Of a stretch of 64,000 nucleotides of DNA, positions 1 through 11,500 are shown one piece after another. The stretch is from NCBI GenBank assembly GCA_012845835.1, contig JABAKD010000027.1:11776487-11840486 (forward strand), in the 5' to 3' direction. The notes under the pieces are model-generated. The model had not been told where the DNA came from, ran no database searches, and worked only from the letters and a program-made list of their open reading frames with translations. Position 1 is the first letter of the stretch. Each line of letters begins with the position of its first letter. The stretch is from Undaria pinnatifida (lineage: Eukaryota; Sar; Phaeophyceae; Laminariales; Alariaceae). Position numbers and translations under genes: made by a program.

Positions 1-940
1 TTTTGCAGTAGTTTATTCTTGATTTTCAATGGTATTCGCGGGAGGTTCATACACATAGGCTATGGATTTGGTCATAATCGGGTTGCATTCTCAGTTTCAC
101 TACTCAAAATCAGTCAAATTGGTGTGAGGTATAGAACTCCTTTAAGTGAAGAGCCTCAGAAAACAAATAAATAATTGTTGCACCTCCACCGTACTGTTAG
201 TACTATTAGTACTATTAGTACTATTAGTACTATTAGTACTATTCGTAGCATGTGCCACTACCGCGTTATGTTCCATGCTGACGGGAGCACGCAACAGCTT
301 GAAGTTGCCGTTGGAGTCGTACAGCACCGACGCGGGCGGCCGCTGTTGGGGCGTGGGCGCCGCTTGAGACAGGGCTACAGGAGGGTGTGAGGACGTCGGG
401 ACGGGCGCTAATAGCTCACAATGTTCGCCAAAAACGAGCTTCAGCTTTAGAGTGGAGGAGGTTGTTCCGCGTTGGTCTGTTGCGTTATTGCCGCCATGCA
501 CTATTTATTCGTGCAGTGTGCCAGGTATGCTAGGCTTGAGGGGTAAGGTTCAGTTGCCACAGAGTTGGTTGGCTTTTCGCCGTGGCTTGTGGTGGGTACA
601 GCCGGGCCTGCAACGTTCTGCGCATTGTTACTGATTAGGGAGCCCAAGATACAGTAGAATAATACCGCCACAGGAAATTAGAAAGTAAGGTGGTGGTTTT
701 CGATTGCGGCCGACCGTACAACGTGAAACGCAAGATGTGGTATCGCGGTGTACAAAAATAAACAAGGAAACAAGAAACGCTGAAAATGCCTGAATTTAAC
801 GCGATATATCTAAGAAAACGCAATTACCTGGACGCCTAACACCGGTCCCGCACTGCTGTGTATGCGTGTCCGGCTACAGCAGTACAGCAGCGACTTCGAG
901 CAAGCAGCAGACCTTGCGGAATAGTCAAGAGAGCTATTCT
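1..940. other. Presumed intron of the SDR gene
   Basis: No SDR exon was recognised here. The stretch contains a 9-bp tandem array (TAGTACTAT units, about 198-243) that gives Asn-Ser-Thr or Leu-Val repeats in translation, and a fragment of the dispersed GTGCACC repeat family (about 140-190, with AATAAATAA and a GTTGCACCTCCACCG motif). A minus-strand open frame across 142-501 is mostly a product of the array. Confidence 0.4.
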
Positions 941-946
941 ACTGAC

Positions 947-1726
947 CTCTCGTTCGCTCCTGCAGGCGAGGACGACCCGGTGCCCGAGCCTGGTCATGCG
1001 CTCAGCGATGGCGAACCCGAGGCCTCGGTTGGCCCCCGTCACCACAACGTTGAGCGAGGCCCCTCCTCCTCCTCCATCTAATACTACGCCGCCACTGCTG
1101 CTGCTGCTGCTGCTGCTGCTTCCATCGCCGAACGAAGTGTCGGCACCCGATGCTGCCCTGCTGCTATTGCTGCTGCCATCCTCGAACGAAGCGTCGCCAC
1201 CGGTGCTGCCCAGCGCGCTGAACGAGGCACTCCGTGGAGACCGCGCTCGTGTGCAAAGCACGGGAGATGCAGTGCGGGCACGGCGGCGGTGCAAGCTTTG
1301 CAAGGGAGAGGGATGTCGTCGTAGCCCGACCACGAGGGGAACTGGACGGCCAATTGGGGTGAGGTCGCTTGGGGCAAGGCCACGTGAGGCAGGTCCGCTT
1401 GAAGCAAGGCCGCTTAGGGCAATGCCGCTGAGTGCTGGAGGCACAGCAGCAACGGAAGCTGATGGCTTCATAAGAAGTGCGTTGCTACTAGTTAGCGCGG
1501 CAAGGCCACTTGAAGCAAAACCGCGTGAGGCAAGGCCGCTTAAGGCAGAGGCTCTTGAGGCAAGCCCGCTCGAGGCAGTGCCGCTTGTAGCTGGAGGCAT
1601 TGCAGTGGGAGGTGGGAGCTTCATAAGAAGAAGTGCGTTGCTGCTGTGGGGAAAGCTACTCAGCGCCGTCAGGCAGCAGAAGCAGCAGCGGCAGCAAGCA
1701 CGTGCTGACCAAAGCCATGCACCCAT
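947..1726 (-). CDS. Short-chain dehydrogenase/reductase, first coding exon (partial gene)
   Basis: Reading leftward from an ATG at 1726, this exon codes 260 residues. The C-terminal end has the Rossmann-fold signature of short-chain dehydrogenases: TGANRGLG at about residues 230-237, preceded by hydrophobic VVV and followed by an ERMTRLGHRVVLACRSERE segment (beta1-alphaA-beta2 of an NAD(P)-binding fold). The donor GAG|GTCAGT (plus-strand 941-946) ends the exon in phase 0, and I found no continuation in 1-940, so later exons lie left of the window. The N-terminal ~220 residues are Ala/Ser/Leu-rich with Asp-Gly-Ser runs encoded by CTG/AGC triplets. This could be a targeting extension or low-complexity filler, and a shorter true protein with a different start is possible. 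The substrate cannot be deduced because the catalytic Tyr-x3-Lys is outside the window. The gene diverges from the coiled-coil gene at 2549. Confidence 0.72.
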
Positions 1727-2548
1727 CGCCTTGCAGCGTGCTATCTCGAGGCGGACGTATTCAACAGCAGCAGCTCGAGAAGAGCACTGCTGCTGCTGCT
1801 GCTGCTGTTGCTGCTGGTGGTGGTGGTGGTGGTGGTGGTGGTGGTGGTGGTGGTGGTAATGCTGCAGCTGGTGCTGGCTGTTGCTGTTGCTGGTGCTGCT
1901 GGTGCTGTCGCTGCTGCTGCTGTCGCTGTTGCTGCCGCCGCTGGTGCTGGTGCTCGTGCTGATGGTGCTGGCGCTGGTGCTGCGGGTGCCGGTGCTCCTC
2001 CTGCTGCTGCTCCCTGTTTCTGCTACTATTGCTGCTGGTGCCGCTGCTGGTGTTAGTATTACTGATGGTGGTGGTGGTGGTGTTACTGCTGCTTCTGCTG
2101 CTGCCGACGCTGGTGCAGCAGCTGCCGCTCCTCTTGTGTAACAAGGCCAGGGAGCTGTGAGGTGGACGGAGGGAGCATGGACAGATGGACAGGCAAATCA
2201 GAAATGAGCTCGGGCGGCGGAATTCATTAGACTATGCGGCGGGAAAAATACCGGTTCGTATGAAACGACTGATTGCCTCGCATGTTTGTCGTTGTGTTGG
2301 CGTTAGGGTGTTGGTTGCAGGTTGTGTGGGCCAACTAACGCGTCGCGTGAGGTCCCACACCAAGGCAACACACCGCGCGTTGGTCATCTGGTTCTCTTGA
2401 TCCCGTACAGCGGTCGGTGGGGGGGGGGGGGGGTAGCGTTCACTCCACGGTGGGGTGGGTGTCGATAAACGGGCGATAAACGCTGCTTTTGCTGCTGCTG
2501 CTGCTGCTGCTGCTTCTCTGTGGTTGTAGTGCTGTGGGCTGTGGTAAC
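1727..2548. promoter_or_regulatory. Putative bidirectional promoter region
   Basis: About 820 bp separate the predicted starts of two head-to-head genes, so any promoters of both lie here or in unseen 5' exons. No TATA box or other core element was identified with confidence. Most of the interval is triplet repeat. The call rests on gene orientation only. Confidence 0.35.
1785..2130. repeat. CTG/GTG triplet-repeat tract between divergent genes
   Basis: Long runs of GCT/CTG (about 1789-1815), pure GGT (about 1817-1857) and interrupted CTG/TGG triplets to about 2125. They lie between the SDR start (1726, minus) and the coiled-coil gene start (2549, plus). Translation gives homopolymeric Cys, Trp, Val, Gly, Ala or Leu in different frames, so it is not treated as coding. 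A G15 run (about 2429-2443) and another CTG run (about 2487-2513) follow. Confidence 0.85.
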
Positions 2549-5500
2549 ATGAACTCGTCAACGCGCTCGGAGCTCCATCGTCTGCTGGTCAAGAAGCTGA
2601 TCGCGAAATACGGACATGAGTGAGTAGTGGATGGGGCAGGGGATTGCGAGGGAGCTATAGTACGTATGACATATAGACCAGCTGTCTAGTCTAGTGTGCC
2701 AACAAGAGGTTCATGTTGCGTGTTTGTGACGATGTGCTCGTATTCGCGCGCCTTCTATGTTTCATTTGTACTATTAATACCGTAGCTGCTCTGTACACCC
2801 TAGTTATAGTTCGCCGCCCCTGTTCCTTTATTGTTTGCCATCGAAGCTGTTGTCCTAGTGCATGGCATGAGCTACAGAAGCAAGGCAGAAGAGGGACTGC
2901 TGCTGTATGTGTAGACTAGACGTTGTACCTGCTTCTTGAAAAATAACAAGCACAAGTCAGCACTTGCTATACCACTCGCGTACAGCTAGGAGCTGCTTGC
3001 CGGCATCAATCCCATCTCGCCATGCTGAGGAGGAGAATCCCCCCTGAATGAACGTTGCCAGAGAGGGTCCACCATACCTGTGGAACTAGGGATTGCGTTA
3101 AGGCAGAACGTCCTAGGCATCTGAGTAGACATCTTTTCACCACTACGAGCGGTACAATCCCTTCGTATTATCTGCTCGTACTAATGGAAGCTGCTGGAAG
3201 GCGTCAAGTCCACCTCTTGGCGGTTCTGGGACGATTGCCCCCATGTCCCGCACTGAACGTTAGTAGATACTAGAGGGCCCACCATTACGGAAGTATAGGC
3301 TCCTCGCCCAGCATTGTTCCAGCTCTTGGCGCTTCTGTGACGTTCTGTGACGAATACTCCCCTATCCCGCACTGAACGTTACCAGTTACCAGAGGACTTA
3401 CCTTTACGGAAGCATAGGCTCCCAACCCCATCTGCATGACTGCTAGTAGTAGCGACGTCCATACATGTGTTTTTTTCGCCATCAAACCTCCAAGAGTATG
3501 CGAATACTCGCTACCTGCCAGGTATGTGAGTACGTCGACTAAATCGATTTAGGACGTCACTTACGTTCCTATCACTCCTGTTTGGGCCCGAGAGGGAAAC
3601 GCGACGACATTTGAACAAAACAAGGGAAATCGCATCAACACCTTCTCCGATACGTTCACACCAAACGCCGCACCCCCCCTCCCTTCCCCCCTTCCTCCCT
3701 CCCCCTCTCCCTCCCCCTATATACCTCCTGCGCACACGGTGTTCCCAGAGAGACCGACATGGGAACGCACGTACACCCAGTGAACAACGTCATCCAAGCA
3801 GAGGTCGACCTCTTCATGCACACGCACAGCAAGGTCCGAGCTAGCGATGTCGCGGGGCTAGAGGTGGCGGTAAGGCGCGCGACAAGGGAAGAACGAAAAC
3901 GCCCACCAAGTAGCAGCAGCAGCCCAAGACCTACCACGGCGCGTTCGGGCACGCCCACGTTGAGGAAGGGCGGCGCTTCGCATCGGAGCTCTTCTTCGCA
4001 TTGCGGCAAGTGCCGCAGCCTTATTTCGTCGGGGTCGCAGCACGGCGGGTCTCCTAGAGGTTCGAGCTCATCGCAGTTGAAGGACCCAACGATAGTGTCT
4101 AGCAGGCCCCGTCCGAGTACGACCGGCAGCGTTCATGCCATGAACCGCCGGCAGCACCAACAGCAGCCGCCGCAGCCGCAGCAGCACCAGCGACAGCATC
4201 AGCAGAATCAGCAGCAAAAACAGCGGGACCATGAGCAGAACCAGCAACAGAAGCAGAAACAGAAGCAGAAACAGGAGCAAGGGAAACAGCAGCAGCAGCA
4301 GCAACAGCAGCAGCAGAACCGCCAGCAGCTGCAGGAGCAGGGGCAGAAGAACACGGAGAATCCGCAGCAAAGTGGGCGTCGGCCGGCAACATCCAGAGGA
4401 AAGGCGCATCATCATGACCGCAAGGGTGAAGACGACGATGAAAAGGTTTTTATTCCCACCAGCGTGACGAACGAGTGGCTTATCCTTGAGACATACCAGC
4501 AGCTGATGACGGAGGAAAAGCAGGAGGAAGAACAGCGTCAAGCACGAGAAGGTAGCCATGAACCAACTAATATATCGCAGTTCATTGGAGCCGTATTATA
4601 TCCGTGGTCACAGTAGTAGCGACCAAGGCCACGATGAGGGGGTGCAAGGCAACCCACTTTCACAGCCGGGTTTGAGCCACTCGCAGCACGAGTGGCCCAG
4701 TACCTCATGGAAGATAATACTTCGGGCGTTTTTTTTTTACGCAGCGTAACCTACCGTTCCCTTTCGGGTTTTAATATATCGCAAAATGATTAACAGCACG
4801 AAAGCTTGACCTCTTTAGAGCCCCCGAACCCCTCCCTATACTAAATCCAAATAATGTTGTCCCCAAAAACGGGTTTCCAGTTGTAAAGGGGTTAAAAGCG
4901 CAAAACGACAGGGGGGGGTCACTCGAGCGAGTGACTCCGACCCGTGCAAGCAAACATTGAGCGCGCGGAGATATCAACATCGTCTCCCTCAGCCGTGTAA
5001 ATGGATTAATGATTTCACTCCCCCTCTCAACTATTGCATGCTCGTGCGCGAAAAGGGTACGATGGACTTCGAACATTCCACCATTTGACATGCATGATAC
5101 TTGATGTTTGGCGTCGGCTTCGAACATTCCACCATTTGACATGCATGATACTCAATGTTTGGCGCCGACTTTCGTTGTATTGTGCCCCGACCGCTCCTCC
5201 CCCTCTCCTCCTTCCCCTCCTCCTCCTCCAAGCCATACGAAGCTGCAGAGAGCACCTGGATAAGCAGGTACAGCAGAACTTGGCCAGAGCCGAGCAAGAA
5301 AAACGAGACGTGGAAATTATGAAAGCGGAAGCGCGGGAGCAACTCACGCAGCACGAGGCTCATCAGGTCGAGCTCAAGCAGGCCTCCAGAAAGAAACTTT
5401 TGGTGTGTATACACAACGCAAACCTTGTTGGTTGTGCAGCACAAACCAACAGCCTATTCAGTCGCGCGACTGCGTAGATTAGTAGGCGGTGGTTACGATA

Positions 5501-8500
5501 GCGTGCTCCTAGATGCCGATTACGTGAATATCTAGGTTGGTGGGTGGTGCTCTAGACAACCGACAACCGTAGCCGCGGAAGGAAGCTCTCACGCCATAGT
5601 GTTTACGACTTGACCCAGCCTCGACAACATAGTTGATCGTCGAGTTCTTCTATTACTATTCTTTACGTCTTCAGTCCGATAAATTTCACAGGCGGTCGGG
5701 GTTAGGGTTGGGCTCAGGGTTAGGGATAAGGTAAGGGGTAGGGGTAGGGGTGGGGGTAGGGGTAGGGGTAGGGGTAGGGGTAGGGGTAGGGGTAGGGGTA
5801 GGGGTAGGGGTAGGGGTAGGGGTAGGGGTAGGAATAGGGGCATGGGTGGGGGTAGGGGCAAGGGGTAAGGGGTAAGGGGTAAGGGGTAGGGGTAGGAGTA
5901 GGGATAGATGTAGAGGTAGGAGTAGGGGCATGCGTGGAGGTAGGGGTAAGGAGCAAGGGGTAAGGGGTAGGGTTAGGGGTAGGAGTAGGGGTAGGGGTAA
6001 GGGGTAAGGGGTAGGGTTAGGGTTAGGGGTAGGGGTAGGGGTATGGTTAGCGTCAGGATTATGGTTAGGGTTCGGGGGTAAAGTCAAGTGCTTTTCAGCC
6101 ATACTGTCGGAAAGCTGGAGCAAAGTCTATGCAGCGCTCGAATGAATACGCACCCGTAGACCCTCGGGGCATTATACCCCGAGAAGCAGCTTGCTATTCG
6201 AGGGGTGGTGGTAAAAAAATCTGGCGTGGCTTTTACTGCGGGCAAGAGGACAATGCCTATAAGGTTACAGGTCATTTTACGCAACAGATCACTGCTCGTT
6301 GATCGGGTCGGGTCAGAGTGACCCAACCCTACCCGTGAGATTGGAAATCCTCCTGACCCGAGTCGTGAGATTCCAAAACGTCTCTCGACCCGACCGGCCT
6401 CGACCCTCGAGGTTTTGAAATCTCCTGGCCTGACCCGCAAGTGTCGCATCACGGCCCGTGACAAAAAACTGACAAATTAATTCCTCGTGCAAGATATAGG
6501 CCGGTGACTTATATTGAAAATACTTCGACCGCAGACGTCCATTTGTAACAGTTTCGAACATCCCATTTTTACTCCAGTTTGTCGGTTTCGACAGCAGCAG
6601 TGCATCGCCGTGGCTGCGCCCGTGCTGCCCCTCCCCACAGGAGGAGAAATGCGTGCGGGCGTCTCAAATCCTGGATAATGAGATGAGAAGGAGCAGGGAG
6701 CGCAGGGAAAAGGAGATTGACGACCGGCGAACCCTTGCCGAGTGCAAGACAAAGCTGAGATTAGAACAGGAAGCGCAGGTGCGTACACCGTACATGTGAC
6801 GGAGTATAACACACACCCCGGCGAGATAACATTTTTCGGCTGTAAATTCTTGTCACCCGGGGTGGTATGCTCTGTCGGGGGGTGACGTACAAGGCGGGGT
6901 GTGTGTTGTACTCCAGCATACGATCAAGGCCACAGCAGTACTGTAGTGTCACACCCCCATTCGCACTCTACCGGATTTGGGCCGCTCGCGCGAGTGACTC
7001 AGTACTTCGCGGGAAAACTTCTAAAGGCGAATGTTTTTGTGGTGAAGAATGTATTGCCCTCCCATTCCGTTGCGGATCGATTTCCTAAGTCTTCGTATGG
7101 CATCAAGAAACCCTGAGGCTGCGATGGAACAGAGGGATTACTCGCGCGCGAAGTGACCCCCAAGCCTCTGCAAGAAAAAAAGGTCCCGAAAAAACAGGGA
7201 CCCCCCCCCCCCGTACCGCAGCCTAGTTGATGTACCTGGTGTACACTACTAGTGTGGCGCGCCGTCTGCGTGAGGATGGGCTCGTGCTGCGATAGACGTG
7301 ACACTTTTCGTCTGAAACGGTCTCTGAATGACGGGGCTCGCTTCTTAACCCAAAATCATCGGAAAATAAATAAATAAATGGCCGTTCATTTGTGCACGAT
7401 TGTCGTCGTGTACTCTTATCTTAGGCCCTTTGGGATTTTTCACCCAGCAGGAGCAGTTCTGTTTTTCTCCGAAAAGGAGTTTTTCTGGGTTAAGACATGT
7501 TTTAAGCTCCCCAAATTGAGGAGTAGTATTAGAAAAAAAGTGGTGCACCTCTATCTGTAAGCACTTGTCCCAATGTACTGCCCAAAAGCTACGTTAACAT
7601 GGTACTGGTCACACTACTGCAGCATTCGCTGGGAGGGCCTCTTTTTTTCAGCAACTCAGAGCCACCCGCGAAAGCGGCAATCCTATTTCTTTGTTATTTT
7701 TACGGTTTCACACGGTATATACGGCGATGTTCTGCTTTTCTTATTGCTGCATCAGCCAACTATTGTGCAGTCCTGTGTAAATTTCGTGAAGTACAGAGCC
7801 TGAAACTCGGCAGTACAAGGGGGGGGTAGTCCTTCAAGTCGAACAGGGTCTACTAGAACATGGCTTCCCTGGTGATAGTCCGCCTACCGTAGCCTTAACT
7901 AATCCTAGACGAATGCTGCGGTAGAGAATGCACATAATTTGCAGGGGTCTTCACGGGTCATGACCCGACCCGCGGATCATGTCAGGAGGCTATCAAAACC
8001 TCGCGGGTCGAATGGGGTCGGGTCAGGAAGTGTTTGAAATATCACGAGACGGGTCGGATTGAGTCGGGTTGGGTCGAGTCGGGACGGGTTGGGTCGGGAT
8101 GGGTCGGAACGGGTCGGGTCAGGTCGGGTCGGGTCGGGTCGGGTCGGATCGGGTCAGGTCGGGTCGGGTCGGGTCGGGTCGGGTCGGGTCGAGTCGGGTC
8201 GGGTCGGGTCGGGTCGGGTCGGTTCAGGTCGGTTCGGGTCGGGTCGGGTCGGGTCGGGTCGGGTCGGGTCGGGTCGGGTCGGGTCGGGTCGGGTCGGGTC
8301 GGGTCGGGTCGGGTCGGGTCGGGTCGGGTCGGGTCGGGTCGGGTCGGGTCGGGTCGGGTCGGGTCGGGTCGGGTCGGGTCGGGTCGGGTCGGGTCGGGTC
8401 GGGTCGGGTCGGGTCGGGTCGGGTCGGGTCGGGTCGGGTCGGGTCGGGTCGGGTCGGGTCGGGTCGGGTCGGGTCGGGTCGGGTCGGGTCGGGTCGGGTC

Positions 8501-11500
8501 GGGTCGGGTCGGGTCGGGTCGGGTCGGGTCGGGTCGGGTCGGGTCGGGTCGGGTCGGGTCGGGTCGGGTCGGGTCGGGTCGGGTCGGGTCGGGTCGGGTC
8601 GGGTCGGGTCGGGTCCGGTCGGGTCGGGTCGGGTCGGGTCGGGTCGGGTCGGGTCGGGTCGGGTCGGGTCGGGTCGGGTCGGGTCGGGTCGGGTCGGGTC
8701 GGGTCGGGTCGGGTCGGGTCGGGTCGGGTCGGGTCGGGTCGGGTCGGGTCGGGTCGAGTCGAGTCGGGTCGGGTCGGGTCAGGAGGTTTTCAAACCTCGC
8801 AGGTCGGGACGGGTTACCTTGGACTCGACCTGGTCCGTGAAAAGCCCTAATAAGTTTGTTCTGAGGTTCCTCTCCCGAAGAGGCTCTCTACGCTGACCTT
8901 GATAAATTATGAATGTGCCACTGGATGAGCAATCCCGCACTGGCCTATCGGTAGGCACGAAGCGAAATTATTATAAAAAACACAAGAGTGGATGTTCCAA
9001 AGATATCGGGTCTGAGTTCCTGAGGTGTAACCCACCCCGTATCACACAAATTATTCGACCGAAAGTGCTACCGTTACCGCAGCTCGCATCTCTACTTGGT
9101 AAGGCGTGCTTGTGTAGGGGTTGATCATATAAGCCCACACGCTTCTCACCCCGGTATGCATCAGCGGGAAACACAGTACCAAAGAAGAAGCCGGCAGTAA
9201 CTCGCATACTGAAACTACTGGCTGTTCCCGTCTGTGTTAAGAGATTGCACAGGCACTGTAGCCGGCAACCGGCGCTACTCCACCGGCAATATTGAAGGAC
9301 CATTACCGGAAGAAGTTTCCTTCTGAGGCAGCGACGCTTACGGCTTGGCCTCCATCTTCGACAACGTAGTCGATACTGCAACTCCATCGTCGTGGCATGG
9401 CTCACACACGCTCCAACAATTTTTGCATCCTCATGTGCTGCTACTGTCGCAACAACTTAAGGATGGTATGTACCCCCCCCCCCTCTGTTGCTGCTGCAGC
9501 AATTTATGGATAGCTCGCGCCCTCCCCCCACCCTGCGGCAATCAACAAACGAGTACCCCCCCGTCCTGCCATCCCCCCTCTCCGAAAAAAGGTTTATCTG
9601 GCGAGCAACAATGAATAGCCCTGCCGCCCTATCCCCCCCGCAACCCCCAACAAACAAAATGACTATTTGGCGAGCAACAAAGGAGTACCCCCCCCCCCCC
9701 CCCCGGAACACGCAATACGTTTCTCTGGCGGCGAGAAGCTGGAGAAGCGAAAGCGAATCGCGGAGTCTCTGCAAGCCATGAACCGGGAAAACGTGAGCAA
9801 GCTGGCGATGAGGGAGCAGCAGCGGTTGCTCGACATGGAGGAAGACAAGCGCCTCATGCGTGAATATCAGGAGAGGCTCGACAGGTGAAGAGCGAAGAGC
9901 CACAATACCGTAGAGGATACCGTAGAGAATGCCGTAGAGGAGGTGTTTTTTGGCCGAATATTTTCATCCAAGCTAACTTAGAGGGGTGGGGGGAGCCCCT
10001 AAATGCACCGCGGCGCTGCGCCCGCATTCGTACGGCGTAACGGCCTGATGGGGTCGAGGGAGGCTTTTCGGCCGACCAGTCTTACTTCTAAACGCCACCG
10101 AAACACGTGGCAAACCCTGCGACCGCCCCTACCTCCCCCCCCCCAAGGGTTGGGGTTGCGGCTAGATTTGGGGTTAGGGGTAATAGAAGTAGTATTTTGA
10201 TTCACATGAGTGTTAGGGTTGGGATCGGCTTGACGTCTGGGCCGATGAGCGATATTCAAATCGGCCAGAGTGTGCTGCACGAATGCAGGTGCAGCGCTGC
10301 GATCAAGCATTTAGGGGCGCCCGTGGTATTGGGCCGAACGTTTTCTCTACCGACGGGGCGAGGGTCCTCCTTGAAGCACGGTCGAATAACTCTTCAGTCC
10401 CATTATATGACGCCTGCCACAATGGGGGCACTGTTATCACTTTTCAGCTAAAACATTCTGGGTTGGTGGGGCTTCACTTCGAAAAATGATAGTCAACTGA
10501 TGTGTCAACTGATGCGTCAACTGATAGTCAATTGATAGTCAGCTGATGGTCAGCTGATGGTCAACTGATGGTCAACTGATGGTCAGCTGATAGTCAGATG
10601 ATAGTCAGATGATAGTCAGATGATAGTTAGCTGATAGTTAGCTGATAGTTAGCTCATAATTCAACTGATAGTCAACTGATAACTCAACTGATGTCAACCG
10701 ATAGTCAACTGATAGCCAACAGATTGTCAACTGTTAGTCAACTGATATTCAACCGATAGTCAACTGATAGGTAACTGATAGGTAACTGATAGTCAACTGA
10801 TAGTCAAAATGATAGTCAACCGATAGTCAACCGATAGTCAACCGATATTCAACCGATCAACTGATAGTCAATTGATAAGTCAACTGATAAATCAACCGAT
10901 AAGTCAGGTGATAGTCAAGTGATAGTCAATTGATATTCGACCGATAATCAACTGATAGTTAACTGATAGTCAACTGACAGCCAACTGATAGTCAACTGAT
11001 AAGTCAACTGATGAGTCAACTGGTAGTCAAACTGATGGCCAACCGACAGTCAACTGATGGTCAACTGATAGTCAACTGGCAGTCCACCGATATTCACCCG
11101 ATAGTCATCCGATAGTCAACTGATAGTCTACTGATCGTCACCTGATAGTCAACTGAAAAAACTACTGGAAGCCATTGAATGCTTACAGCAATATTCGTTG
11201 CATATGTAGGCGATGAGATTGTTCACCTGGTTGTTCTTTCATTTTGTATCACAATGAGGCGGTTGGTTTCGATATGGACCTTCGCGAAGGAAGAGCCTCG
11301 GATAATTCGCGTGCATCGTTATGGCAGCACGCGTGATACCAGTTAAATGTTATGGTGTTTGCCGTTCGGCCATGTGCAGCGTGAGCTTCAGCGTCGATCG
11401 CTTCTAAAACACCCCATCGCCGGAAAAAAAACGCGCCAACAAAAGGAAACCCCCAAAAATCATCATCATCGTTGCCATCATCGTTGTCGTCATCGTTGTC

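Noticed and set aside
1761-2144. Gln/Thr/Ser-rich minus frame and Cys/Gly/Leu-rich plus frames.
   Set aside because: Triplet-repeat translations between two genes; no conserved motif in any frame.
5589-6123. Pro-Leu, Pro-Thr and Pro-Tyr minus-strand frames.
   Set aside because: Translation of the GGGGTA hexamer array in an intron.
8034-8896. Three overlapping plus-strand open frames of 263-275 codons (Gly-Arg-Val-Gly-Ser repeats).
   Set aside because: They are the three frames of one (GGGTC)n array; a 5-bp period without stops is open in all frames.
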